Program-made: the position numbers and the translations under genes
Assembly: GCA_018818235.1 (NCBI GenBank)
Contig: JAHISE010000011.1
Location: 1-14,294 of the forward strand
Length of the DNA: 14,294 nucleotides
Reading direction: 5' to 3'
DNA from: Patescibacteria group bacterium
GTDB taxonomy: Bacteria; Patescibacteriota; Gracilibacteria; Peribacterales; Peribacteraceae
Notes under the pieces: model-generated
Told to the model about the DNA's origin: nothing
Seen by the model: only the letters and a program-made list of their open reading frames with translations
Database searches by the model: none
Shown here: one piece after another, positions 1 to 6,133 of the stretch
Layout: each line of letters starts with the position of its first letter
How positions within the stretch are numbered: the first letter of the stretch is position 1

Positions 1-95
1 AAATCCCAAACTTCGATCATTCCTTACTCTTGGGATTTGTTATTTGTGTTTTGGGATTTTTTTGGGGATTTGTTATTTGGGATTTGGGTTTTAAC
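1..95. repeat. G/T-rich heptamer-type repeat array, left end
   Basis: This intergenic stretch is a degenerate tandem array with a mostly 7-base period. Units are GGGATTT, GTTATTT, GTGTTTT and GGGTTTT, readable at 32-59 and again at 65-92 after a 5-base slip. The first eight bases (AAATCCCA) are the exact complement of 31-38 (TGGGATTT), so the left edge can fold back. Four or more GGG runs (53-55, 64-67, 79-81, 86-88) give some G-quadruplex potential on the plus strand. The same vocabulary recurs at 1613-1642 in the opposite orientation, at 1754-1860, and more weakly at 2803-2848. No gene is visible in 1-222; the remainder (96-222) holds only a weak AT hairpin (103-109 with 119-125). Confidence 0.75.
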
Positions 96-222
96 TTACT
101 ACATAAAATCTTCATATCATTTTATATTGATCTGGCTATAGTGACCAGCCATCGACTCTGAGGCTCAGGCTCGAAGAGCGACCAGGGACAACATGGTCAA
201 GCTACAATAATGCAAAACGACG

Positions 223-1503
223 TTATTCGCTTACCATAGACCTAGCCATATCAGTAACATCCCCAGCACCCATTATCAGAAGGACATCATCTGGTTTTAA
301 AATATCATTCTTCAACATCGATTGAGTACAGTTAAGATTTTTTCCATATAAAACGTCGATCTGACTCCCCTCTTTAATGTCCGAAGCAAACTTTTCCATA
401 TCTACAGATTCTTTTTCAACATCGTGTCTTGCATCATAAACATCTGTTAAAACAAGAATATCAATTCCGCCAAAAGATTTTATGAATTCATCATATAATT
501 TGAGAGTTCTATCATGCATATGAGGCTGAAATACAGCAACTAATCGCCTATTTGGATAACCTTCGAGCATTGCCTGAACAGTTGCTTTAATTTCCAGTGG
601 ATGATGAGCGTAGTCATCTATGACTGTAACTCCATTATCAAGATTTCCAAGTACTTCCATCCTTCGCCAACAGCCTGAGTATCCCTTGAGAGATTCCAAT
701 GCTTCCTCTTCGGGTATGCCCAATACTCCCGCAAGCCCCAAAACAAGTTGTGCATTCATTTTCATGTGTTTTCCGGGAACATTTAAGTCAGGTAATGTGA
801 ACTGATCAACTGCGTATACTTCTTTTTTGGTTTTTCGGACAATATTCGCACAATCCTTATCTTCCATATGAGTTACAACGATTCCATTTACAGATAAACA
901 TTGAATAAACTCGACAAAAGCCTCCTGATAATCTTCAACCGAATCGAATGCATCAAAGTGATCTCCATCGGCATTGGTCATCAAAATAATATTCGGTGAA
1001 ATATTAAGGAATGACCTTCTGTACTCACACGCTTCCAACAAAAAATACTCTCCTTTTCCTTTTCTCCAATTTGAATTATTAAGTTCCTTGAGTTTTGTTC
1101 CGGCAATCACAGTCGGATCCATCCCCAGTTCTATCAAAACACGAGCTGCCATAGCAACAGTGGATGACTTTCCGTGTGTTCCGCAAACTGCAATCACCGT
1201 ATGGTCACGTGAGATTTCTCCGAGCGCCTGAAAATATGTGATACTTCTGATCCCAAGTTCATCGGCTCTTTTTCTCTCAGGAGAATCCTTCGGAATAGCT
1301 TCTGAGAATACAAAAAGATCCGCATCTTCAGGAATAAAAGTTCCATCCTGATTAAGTGCCACAGAAATCCCCTGCTCTCTTAAGCTATCTAGAATATCAC
1401 TTTCTGTTCTATCACTTCCATGAACTTCGTGACCATTTGCTTTTTGAAGCGCTGCGTAAGCACTTAGGCCTATACCGCCGGTGCCGGAGCAATATATTCG
1501 CAT
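223..1503 (-). CDS. murC: UDP-N-acetylmuramate--L-alanine ligase (MurC)
   Basis: MurC joins L-alanine to UDP-N-acetylmuramate using ATP, a cytoplasmic step of peptidoglycan precursor synthesis. The 426-residue product shows the family layout: an N-terminal dinucleotide-fold loop with GTGGIG (about 7-12), the ATP-binding loop GTHGKSS (108-114), the central DHFD (181-184), DDYAHHP (296-302), FQPHMHDRT (325-333) and a C-terminal MGAGD (411-415). The length is slightly below the usual 450-490. I start at the ATG at 1503 because MRIYCSG begins the Mur fold directly; the reading frame stays open upstream to 1641, but that part is encoded by intergenic repeats. The usual EADESD motif reads EACEYRRSF (157-165), a variant I believe occurs in other CPR MurC proteins, although I cannot check this. 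No Shine-Dalgarno is visible; TAGCAT lies 5 bases and TACAAT 10 bases before the ATG. Confidence 0.95.
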   Translation of the reverse strand: MRIYCSGTGGIGLSAYAALQKANGHEVHGSDRTESDILDSLREQGISVALNQDGTFIPEDADLFVFSEAIPKDSPERKRADELGIRSITYFQALGEISRDHTVIAVCGTHGKSSTVAMAARVLIELGMDPTVIAGTKLKELNNSNWRKGKGEYFLLEACEYRRSFLNISPNIILMTNADGDHFDAFDSVEDYQEAFVEFIQCLSVNGIVVTHMEDKDCANIVRKTKKEVYAVDQFTLPDLNVPGKHMKMNAQLVLGLAGVLGIPEEEALESLKGYSGCWRRMEVLGNLDNGVTVIDDYAHHPLEIKATVQAMLEGYPNRRLVAVFQPHMHDRTLKLYDEFIKSFGGIDILVLTDVYDARHDVEKESVDMEKFASDIKEGSQIDVLYGKNLNCTQSMLKNDILKPDDVLLIMGAGDVTDMARSMVSE

Positions 1504-1508
1504 GAGAG

Positions 1509-1543
1509 ATGCTATTGTACATACAACTGGTAACAATCGACAA
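1509..1543 (-). promoter_or_regulatory. Candidate murC promoter
   Basis: On the minus strand TTGTCG (1543-1538) is followed after 18 bases by TACAAT (1519-1514), matching the -35 and -10 consensus in 4 and 5 of 6 positions. The -35-like element is part of the heptamer array at 1534-1561. An overlapping TAGCAT (1514-1509) sits 5 bases before the ATG. Either choice gives a transcript starting within a few bases of the start codon. This rests on consensus matching only. Confidence 0.4.
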
Positions 1544-1561
1544 TCGACATTCGACAATCGA
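1534..1561. repeat. CAATCGA heptamer array
   Basis: Four consecutive heptamers are visible: CAATCGA, CAATCGA, CATTCGA, CAATCGA. The same heptamer in the opposite orientation (TCGATTG) occurs at 1940-1946 and 1963-1976, so inverted copies bracket the gene-free region between murC and the FtsB-like gene. Confidence 0.8.
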
Positions 1562-1753
1562 CTTTGGGAAATAATTAGAGATGGATCAATGCCAAAATGT
1601 ATGGACTTTTTAAAATCCCAAAATCTAAATCCCAAACCCAAATGTGATTTATTATGTTAGTTTTAAGATTATTGATTCTCCTAATCTTATAATAGAACCT
1701 TAAGAAATAATAGATTTTATCCTATATTCAGTATTAGAAAAATGGTATGGATT

Positions 1754-1860
1754 TTTTGGGTTTTGGGTTTTGGGTTTTGTGTTTTGGGATTTATTTTGGG
1801 ATTTGGATTTTGTGTTTTGGGATTTATTTTGGGATTTGGATTTTGTGTTTTGGGATTTAT
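1754..1860. repeat. TTTTGGG repeat leading into a 33-base tandem repeat
   Basis: Three perfect TTTTGGG heptamers (1754-1774) are followed by two identical 33-base units (1775-1807 and 1808-1840) and a 20-base partial third copy (1841-1860). Each unit contains TTTTGTG, TTTTGGG and GGGATTT words. GGG runs at 1758, 1765, 1772 and 1786 have loops of 4, 4 and 11 bases, so the plus strand could form a G-quadruplex. The vocabulary matches the array at 1-95. Confidence 0.85.
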
Positions 1861-1939
1861 AATCTGGTTTACTATTTTTTTTCACAACATTTGGCATTGA
1901 TCCTTAGAGATACATAGGTTTCATTCATAATATCAGGTG

Positions 1940-1980
1940 TCGATTGTAGAAAGCGGAGCGTGTCGATTGTCGATTGTCGT
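1940..1980. repeat. TCGATTG heptamers, inverted relative to 1534-1561
   Basis: One TCGATTG lies at 1940-1946, and two tandem copies plus a partial third lie at 1963-1979. They are the reverse complement of the CAATCGA array next to murC. The two arrays could pair over about 400 bases. Confidence 0.75.
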
Positions 1981-2008
1981 TCTAGTAGCACCAACTCCAT
2001 CAACCAAG

Positions 2009-2014
2009 TAAGAT
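2009..2014 (+). promoter_or_regulatory. Candidate -10 element of the FtsB-like gene
   Basis: TAAGAT lies exactly six bases before the ATG at 2021, which would put transcription initiation on the A of the start codon. No convincing -35 is seen. There is no Shine-Dalgarno sequence upstream of the ATG. Confidence 0.35.
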
Positions 2015-2020
2015 ACATCC

Positions 2021-2467
2021 ATGGCATACCAGAATCTTGAGCCCGTCAGCAAACAAGTAACGATTCTTATCGGCCTTACAGTCGTCGGGTTCATGGCATT
2101 CGGACTTGCGCTTTCGTATTACAGAAACGTTCTGTTTGAACAAACTCTGGAAGGAATTCAGGTACAAAACAACGGCCTAAAAGAAAATATTGCTCAGGGC
2201 TACCGCGATCTGGAGTACTTTAAATCTACACAATACAAAGATAAATACGCCAAAGAAAATTTAGGACTGGTAAATCCCGGAGAGAAAGTACTTATAATCC
2301 AACACCCATTGGCAATTGCTTCTAATGGCAAGGAGGCAAGTGAGATGCAGAAAGAACAACAACAAGCAGCGTTCCTGGAATTACTCAGACAGATGCCTTT
2401 GATAGAACACTGGAAGCTTTACTTCTTTGAGAGGGATAAGTTGCAGGAACTACGAGGAGGGGCTTGA
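2021..2467 (+). CDS. FtsB/DivIC-like septum formation initiator protein
   Basis: The 148-residue product looks like a small bitopic cell-division protein of the FtsB/DivIC family, which links with FtsL and FtsQ/DivIB at the septum. Residues 13-34 form one hydrophobic membrane segment after a short polar N-terminus. Residues about 38-70 are a likely coiled coil (polar, heptad-like, Q/N/E-rich). The family signature YKDKYAKENLGLVNPGEKV (72-90) follows, matching the usual 'AR..LGMV.PGE' region. The C-terminal 48 residues extend beyond a minimal FtsB and end in a Trp/Phe-rich stretch (131-136) and a charged tail. It lies divergent from murC, a sensible neighbour for a septation gene. It ends in TGA. 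I leave the symbol empty because FtsB and DivIC cannot be told apart here. Confidence 0.8.
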   Translation: MAYQNLEPVSKQVTILIGLTVVGFMAFGLALSYYRNVLFEQTLEGIQVQNNGLKENIAQGYRDLEYFKSTQYKDKYAKENLGLVNPGEKVLIIQHPLAIASNGKEASEMQKEQQQAAFLELLRQMPLIEHWKLYFFERDKLQELRGGA

Positions 2468-2495
2468 AATGTTTTTGGTTTTTGGTTAACGTCGC

Positions 2496-2575
2496 AGCGG
2501 AAGATCGTTATCTTCCGCTCCAACGGCATTAGATTACATTATTAATTCAGTGGCGGAAGATTGTGATCTTCCGCT
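2496..2575. repeat. Twin GCGGAAGAT hairpins
   Basis: Two copies of the same inverted repeat lie 28 bases after the FtsB-like gene. Copy one pairs AGCGGAAGAT (2496-2505) with ATCTTCCGCT (2510-2519) around a 4-base loop. Copy two pairs GCGGAAGAT (2553-2561) with ATCTTCCGC (2566-2574) around a 4-base loop. The stems are perfect and the loops differ (CGTT, TGTG), so the structure is conserved. No run of T follows either one, so they are not classic intrinsic terminators, although they could stabilise the 3' end of the mRNA. A dispersed palindromic repeat is the alternative. Confidence 0.8.
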
Positions 2576-2607
2576 GCGAACATTGGCTCCTCATTCGAGA
2601 ATATAAT

Positions 2608-2636
2608 TTGAATGCACTTTTTCTTGCAGAAATACT
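2608..2636 (+). promoter_or_regulatory. Candidate tRNA promoter
   Basis: TTGAAT (2608-2613) and AATACT (2631-2636) are separated by 17 bases, each matching the consensus in 4 of 6 positions. A start near 2643 would give a short 5' leader before the mature tRNA at 2664. Confidence 0.4.
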
Positions 2637-2663
2637 CAATTTCCATCAAGATATCGCTACCAA

Positions 2664-2740
<77 letters not shown>

Positions 2741-2876
2741 GTAATTCAGAATCTTCGCAACCAAGCATAATACTCGATATGATAATGAAACAGAGTTTTG
2801 TATTTTGGCATTTGGATTTTGCTTGAAATTTGGTATTTGGTATTTGAATTTTTAAGCAAAAAAATCGACAAGATTA
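2741..2876. other. tRNA-rpmA spacer
   Basis: No gene is seen here. The stretch holds a loose TTTGG/TATTTGG repeat (about 2803-2848) related in vocabulary to the G/T-rich arrays further left. No clear terminator for the tRNA is visible. Confidence 0.5.
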
Positions 2877-2905
2877 TTGGACAACCGCCAAAATATCCGT
2901 AACAT
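2877..2905 (+). promoter_or_regulatory. Candidate rpmA promoter
   Basis: TTGGAC (2877-2882) and TAACAT (2900-2905) are 17 bases apart, each matching 4 or more of 6 consensus positions. The -10 ends 8 bases before the ATG at 2914, so the mRNA would have at most a couple of untranslated bases. There is no Shine-Dalgarno sequence. Confidence 0.4.
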
Positions 2906-2913
2906 ATCTCCAA

Positions 2914-3195
2914 ATGGCTCATAAAAAAGCTGGTGGCTCAACTTCTAACGGCAGAGATAGCAATGCTAAGCGCAGAGGCGTTAAGCGATTTGGTGGTCAA
3001 AAAGTGGACGCAGGAGAGATTTTGGTACGCCAGAAGGGATTTTGCTTCAGACCAGGTAATAACACACATGTGGGCAATGATTGGACAATTCACAGTGATA
3101 TTCAAGGAGTTGTTGCCTTCAGTAAAAAGAATGTGCTTAAATTCAACGGTCGTAAGGAAAGATGTACTTTTGTGCATGTGGAGCCGGTCAAATAG
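2914..3195 (+). CDS. rpmA: Large ribosomal subunit protein bL27
   Basis: bL27 sits in the 50S subunit with its N-terminal tail reaching toward the peptidyl transferase centre. The 93-residue product begins with the near-invariant MAHKKAGGST and continues with NGRDSNAKRRGVKRFGGQ (12-29), then VRQKG (38-42), the family's core. Length is normal for the family. The first residue after the start is Ala, so this is the short form without the cleaved N-terminal extension found in Firmicutes. Residue 11 is Ser where E. coli has Arg. In many bacteria rpmA follows rplU; here no rplU lies upstream and rpmA appears to be a single-gene unit behind the tRNA. It ends in TAG. Confidence 0.97.
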   Translation: MAHKKAGGSTSNGRDSNAKRRGVKRFGGQKVDAGEILVRQKGFCFRPGNNTHVGNDWTIHSDIQGVVAFSKKNVLKFNGRKERCTFVHVEPVK

Positions 3196-3209
3196 GAAAT
3201 GAACCACAG

Positions 3210-3284
3210 GAATACTGGGATGTTGTTTATCACGTATAGACATTTGCTGTTACTTTAGACCAATATTCCAATACTCCAGTATTC
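3210..3284. repeat. CAATATTC octamer array and its inverted partner
   Basis: Three tandem octamers lie at 3261-3284: CAATATTC, CAATACTC, CAGTATTC. The 9 bases GAATACTGG at 3210-3218, just after rpmA, are the exact complement of 3276-3284, so a stem with a 57-base loop can form. Related octamers occur at 4206-4229 and 13543-13558. Confidence 0.7.
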
Positions 3285-3313
3285 TATTAATTCTCTGATT
3301 AATCTGATTCTTA

Positions 3314-3322
3314 TGTTATTAT
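3314..3322 (+). promoter_or_regulatory. Extended -10 element
   Basis: TGTTATTAT is an extended -10 (TGn followed by a 5/6 match to TATAAT). Six bases separate it from the ATG at 3329, placing the expected transcription start on that ATG. An ATG at 3323 directly abuts the element, so if this promoter is used the mRNA would begin too late to include it. Confidence 0.5.
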
Positions 3323-3328
3323 ATGCCC

Positions 3329-4027
3329 ATGTCAGACATAGGAGGTCCAGAATCGTTTAGTCCTGATGAGGGCGTCGGCGGCGTCAGCGAGGTTTTGAGT
3401 GAGGAAGCCAAACAGCGTTTTGCAGGTGCCGCTGCGGCTATGCAGCAAATTAAGAAAGAAGAAAAACAATCCAAGAAACGAGATGATCAGGTAGCTAATG
3501 CAATTATTCAATTCTTGGGTAGTGATGATCATGCTCATCTTTTCGTTCTAATATCACGTCTTGTTGCTCGTGACTGTCCAAGCATATTTATTCTTTCCAT
3601 TCTTTCGTTGATTAATGATGAATGTCTGAAGACAGTTCAGGAGTACCTTAAGGAGATTGCAGAGAAGACCGCGGAAGAAACTGTTGATGAAAGTATGGCA
3701 CTGACCAAAACAGGTGAACTGGATCCGGAAACTAACAAAGCGTTGGTCTCGTGGATTACAAGAATGCAAATGGTTCTATCTATATCACCGGAGGCGATAT
3801 TGCTCAAACTTATGATTGATGAGAAGAATATCGACGGTACAGTGCTGCAACTTACAACCTTTGTATTACAAGAATTCTTCGAGAAACGTAAAAAGGCTCT
3901 TCCATTCGAAAAGCTGCAACCGCTTACGGCAGGAATCCTGCAGGCTGTGTTGCAACCGTTTATGGAGAGTGTGAAGAAGGCCTTGTTGGAACAGGCGGAG
4001 GAGGGAAATGGCGAATCAGATGATTAA
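3329..4027 (+). CDS. Unrecognised helical protein, 232 residues
   Basis: I do not recognise this protein. It has no signal peptide and no clear transmembrane segment, and looks all-helical and cytoplasmic. Residues 1-25 are Gly/Glu/Ser-rich and probably disordered. Residues 25-57 are a charged helix with a Lys cluster (KKEEKQSKKRDD, 42-53). Residues 58-112 contain amphipathic and hydrophobic helices (LFVLISRLVARDCPSIFILS, 71-90). Residues 113-135 are an acidic linker, and 136-222 a second helical block. The tail is acidic (EEGNGESDD). It stands alone between rpmA and the convergent lepA, each on its own apparent promoter. I chose the ATG at 3329 over the one at 3323 because of the extended -10 immediately upstream; the alternative adds only Met-Pro. 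Confidence is high that it is a gene, none on function. Confidence 0.85.
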   Translation: MSDIGGPESFSPDEGVGGVSEVLSEEAKQRFAGAAAAMQQIKKEEKQSKKRDDQVANAIIQFLGSDDHAHLFVLISRLVARDCPSIFILSILSLINDECLKTVQEYLKEIAEKTAEETVDESMALTKTGELDPETNKALVSWITRMQMVLSISPEAILLKLMIDEKNIDGTVLQLTTFVLQEFFEKRKKALPFEKLQPLTAGILQAVLQPFMESVKKALLEQAEEGNGESDD

Positions 4028-4072
4028 GAGGAGTCAGAAGAGATAATCCAATTAATCTTCTGCCTCTTTATT
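4026..4072 (+). terminator. Hairpin at the end of the 232-residue gene
   Basis: AAGAGG (4026-4031) pairs with CCTCTT (4063-4068), and inside it AGAAGA (4036-4041) pairs with TCTTCT (4056-4061), separated by a small internal loop. The right arm runs into TTTATTTAT, a modest T-rich tail. The left arm overlaps the TAA stop. It is a plausible intrinsic terminator for the rightward genes. Confidence 0.5.
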
Positions 4073-4104
4073 TATACAACTTTGAATGTCATCATCAATA
4101 TATT

Positions 4105-4192
4105 CATTAATTAATATATTAATTAATGGATGAGTCTTACCAGCCATCAATATATCAATTAATTGATATATTAATATGGCTTACATAAGCCA
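4105..4192. repeat. Three perfect palindromes at a convergent gene junction
   Basis: Palindrome one spans 4105-4128 (24 bases; left half CATTAATTAATA). Palindrome two spans 4149-4172 (24 bases; left half AATATATCAATT) and is extended by GCCAT/ATGGC (4143-4147 with 4176-4180). Palindrome three is TGGCTTA/TAAGCCA (4177-4192) with two central bases. All are symmetric and lie between two converging genes, so they could act on either transcript. Confidence 0.8.
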
Positions 4193-4205
4193 AAACCCGG
4201 TACTC

Positions 4206-4229
4206 CAATATTCCATTATTCCAATACTC
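4206..4229. repeat. CAATATTC octamer array, second copy
   Basis: Three octamers CAATATTC, CATTATTC, CAATACTC stand just before the lepA stop codon. They are the same family as the array at 3261-3284. Confidence 0.7.
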
Positions 4230-4234
4230 TAAGT

Positions 4235-6091
4235 TTACCTCTTGAGCACCGACAAAAACGCCTCCTGCGTCAGCGTCACCTTCCCCATCTTCTTTAGCCT
4301 CTTCTTCCCCTTCTTCTGTTTTTTAAGCAGCTTCTGTTTTCTGCTTACATCTCCTCCATAAAGTTTTTCAGTCACGTCTTTGCGCAATGCTGATAGAGTT
4401 TCGCGAGCGATGATTTTGGCTCCAATAGATGCCTGAATGGGTATTTGATACTGCGCCTTCGGAATAGTGTTCTTTAACTTTTTGCATATGGCACTTCCGG
4501 CAGACTGAGCTTCGCTTCTGTGAATAATAGTACTTAAAGCTTCGGCGGGCTCACCAAGAAGCAATATATCCATTTTTACCAAATCACCGCTCCTGAATCC
4601 AATCTGTTCGTAACTCATAGAACCATAACCTGCTGTTGCGGACTTTAGTTGATCGAAAAAATCCAGTACTATTCCATTAAGCGGAACTTCAAAGTGCAGT
4701 AGCGCACGATCTGCATCCAAATACTCCAATGATTTTTGTATTCCTCTCTTCTTCTGAACCAGTTCCATAGTCGGCCCCACGTCTTCATTCCTGCCAATTA
4801 CTTCCAATTTGACCCATGGTTCACGAACTTCATTAATTTGTGCCGGGTCAGGAAAATCCGCAGGATTACTTATTAAAGCAACATTTGGCTCGTCTTTTTT
4901 AAGAGAACTTGAACGAACTATTTCGGCAGGAGTTTTAGAATTTAATTCAACTTCATAAAGAACACTTGGAGCCGTGATTATCAGATCACAATCATGCTCA
5001 CGCTCCAGACGTTCCTGAACAATATCCATATGCAGAAGTCCAAGGAATCCACATCTGAATCCATTACCCAATGCTGCATTTCTTTCGGGCTCAAAATTAA
5101 GTGCAGCATCATTCAGCGACAGCTTCTCCAACGATTCACGAAGCTGAGGATAATCATCGGAAGCGGAAGGATAAAGCCCGGCAAAAACCATTGGCTGCAC
5201 CTCTTTATATCCCGGCAATTGATGTACTCCGGAAGATGAAGCAATGGTATCCCCTGTCCTGACATAAGTAACATCTTTGGCACCTGTAACAATATATCCG
5301 ATTTCGCCTTCAACTAACTTGTGATCAGATACATAAGTGGGAGCCAGGTGTCCCAGATCCAATATATCCACCTGCATCTTTGTGCCAAGCAGATGAACCT
5401 TTTGGCCTTTCTTAAACTCCCCTTCCATAACACGAACGTATGCTACAGCTCCTCTGTATGGATCCATTACGGCATCAAATATTAATGCGCGTGCGTCACT
5501 GGTCGCTTGTCGCTTGTCGCTGGTCTCAAATATCTCATCCGATGTTGACGAGTGACCTTCCGGTGCAGGAATTTTTTCAACCACCTCCGCAAGCACTTCA
5601 TCAACCCCCCTCCCCTCCTTCGCCGAAATCAGCAAAATATCTTCCTTCTTGCATCCCAGAAGCTTAATTACCTCTGTACTTACACCTTCGGGATCCGCTG
5701 CGGGTAAATCTATTTTATTCAGAACCGGAATAATAGTCAGATCATGCTCCATTGCCATATACAAAACCGCCAATGTCTGCGCCTGAATCCCCTGCGCAGC
5801 ATCCACAAGCAATATCGCACCTTCGCAGGCTGCCAGACTTCTGCTGACCTCATACCTAAAATCCGTGTGACCGGGAGTATCTATCAAGTTCAACTGGACT
5901 CCTTTGTGTACCATCCTGATCGGCTGAAGTTTTATGGTAATCCCCCGCTCCCTTTCCAGATCCATGCTATCGAGCATCTGATCTTTCATCTGACGTTTAT
6001 CCAATGTTCCCGTCAGCTCGATCATGCGATCTGCCAAAGTGGATTTGCCGTGATCTATGTGGGCGATGATGCAGAAATTGCGGATGTCCAT
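4235..6091 (-). CDS. lepA: Elongation factor 4 (LepA), back-translocating GTPase
   Basis: LepA is a ribosome-associated GTPase related to EF-G. The 618-residue product has all GTPase motifs: AHIDHGKST (10-18, G1), RERGITIK (47-54, switch I), DTPGHTD (71-77, G3), NKID (125-128, G4) and SAK (156-158, G5), followed by EF-G-like domains and the LepA-specific basic C-terminal domain ending in a QEAF-containing tail. The start at 6091 directly precedes DIRNFCIIAHIDHG, the normal N-terminus. Between the GTPase domain and domain II, residues about 180-201 form an insertion roughly 15 residues longer than in E. coli, rich in Ser/Thr/Asp; half of it is encoded by a heptamer DNA repeat (5495-5526). It follows the 1481-residue gene by 42 bases, so co-transcription is likely, but TATATT six bases before its ATG suggests an internal promoter too. 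No Shine-Dalgarno is seen. Confidence 0.96.
   Translation of the reverse strand: MDIRNFCIIAHIDHGKSTLADRMIELTGTLDKRQMKDQMLDSMDLERERGITIKLQPIRMVHKGVQLNLIDTPGHTDFRYEVSRSLAACEGAILLVDAAQGIQAQTLAVLYMAMEHDLTIIPVLNKIDLPAADPEGVSTEVIKLLGCKKEDILLISAKEGRGVDEVLAEVVEKIPAPEGHSSTSDEIFETSDKRQATSDARALIFDAVMDPYRGAVAYVRVMEGEFKKGQKVHLLGTKMQVDILDLGHLAPTYVSDHKLVEGEIGYIVTGAKDVTYVRTGDTIASSSGVHQLPGYKEVQPMVFAGLYPSASDDYPQLRESLEKLSLNDAALNFEPERNAALGNGFRCGFLGLLHMDIVQERLEREHDCDLIITAPSVLYEVELNSKTPAEIVRSSSLKKDEPNVALISNPADFPDPAQINEVREPWVKLEVIGRNEDVGPTMELVQKKRGIQKSLEYLDADRALLHFEVPLNGIVLDFFDQLKSATAGYGSMSYEQIGFRSGDLVKMDILLLGEPAEALSTIIHRSEAQSAGSAICKKLKNTIPKAQYQIPIQASIGAKIIARETLSALRKDVTEKLYGGDVSRKQKLLKKQKKGKKRLKKMGKVTLTQEAFLSVLKR
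5495..5526. repeat. GTCACTG-type heptamer array inside lepA
   Basis: Four heptamers GTCACTG, GTCGCTT, GTCGCTT, GTCGCTG plus a partial fifth lie inside the lepA coding sequence. On the coding strand they encode about ten residues (roughly ETSDKRQATSD) of the interdomain insertion. The same heptamers form the intergenic array at 12719-12750. Confidence 0.85.
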
Positions 6092-6097
6092 AGCAAG

Positions 6098-6103
6098 AAT
6101 ATA
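6098..6103 (-). promoter_or_regulatory. Candidate internal -10 of lepA
   Basis: TATATT on the minus strand (5/6 match) lies exactly six bases before the lepA ATG, inside the 42-base gap after the upstream gene. Transcription would start on the ATG itself. No good -35 is visible. Confidence 0.4.
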
Positions 6104-6133
6104 ATGCCTGTATCAAGCGATATAAGCGAGTAC

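Larger units (their letters stand above)
1562..2008. other. Gene-free divergent intergenic region
   Basis: Together with 1504-1561 this is about 500 bases without a convincing gene between two divergently transcribed genes. It holds C/A-rich repeats (1613-1642), AT-rich unique sequence containing a TATAAT on the plus strand at 1688-1693 without a good -35, a 33-base tandem repeat (1754-1860), and TCGATTG heptamers (1940-1976). An open frame across 1700-1897 on the minus strand encodes only Lys/Ser/Gln/Asn repeats and merely follows the tandem DNA repeat. Confidence 0.7.

Noticed and set aside
1504..1641. N-terminal extension of MurC from an upstream ATG at 1641
   Set aside because: The extra 46 residues are encoded by the CAATCGA array and other intergenic repeats and do not resemble MurC; the Mur fold starts right at the ATG at 1503.
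1754..1860. CRISPR array
   Set aside because: Units are directly adjacent without unique spacers and no cas gene is in the window; the 7- and 8-base arrays are also far too short.
1700..1897. Open frame on the minus strand encoding a Lys/Ser/Gln/Asn repeat protein
   Set aside because: It only reads through the 33-base tandem DNA repeat; composition follows the DNA repeat and there is no start signal.
2465..2467. UGA read as glycine, as in Gracilibacteria and Absconditabacteria
   Set aside because: All core genes read cleanly in the standard code and TGA ends the FtsB-like gene at a sensible length; no in-frame TGA interrupts any gene.
2496..2575. Intrinsic terminators for the FtsB-like gene
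   Set aside because: The stems are strong but no T run follows either hairpin, so I list them as a repeat rather than as terminators.
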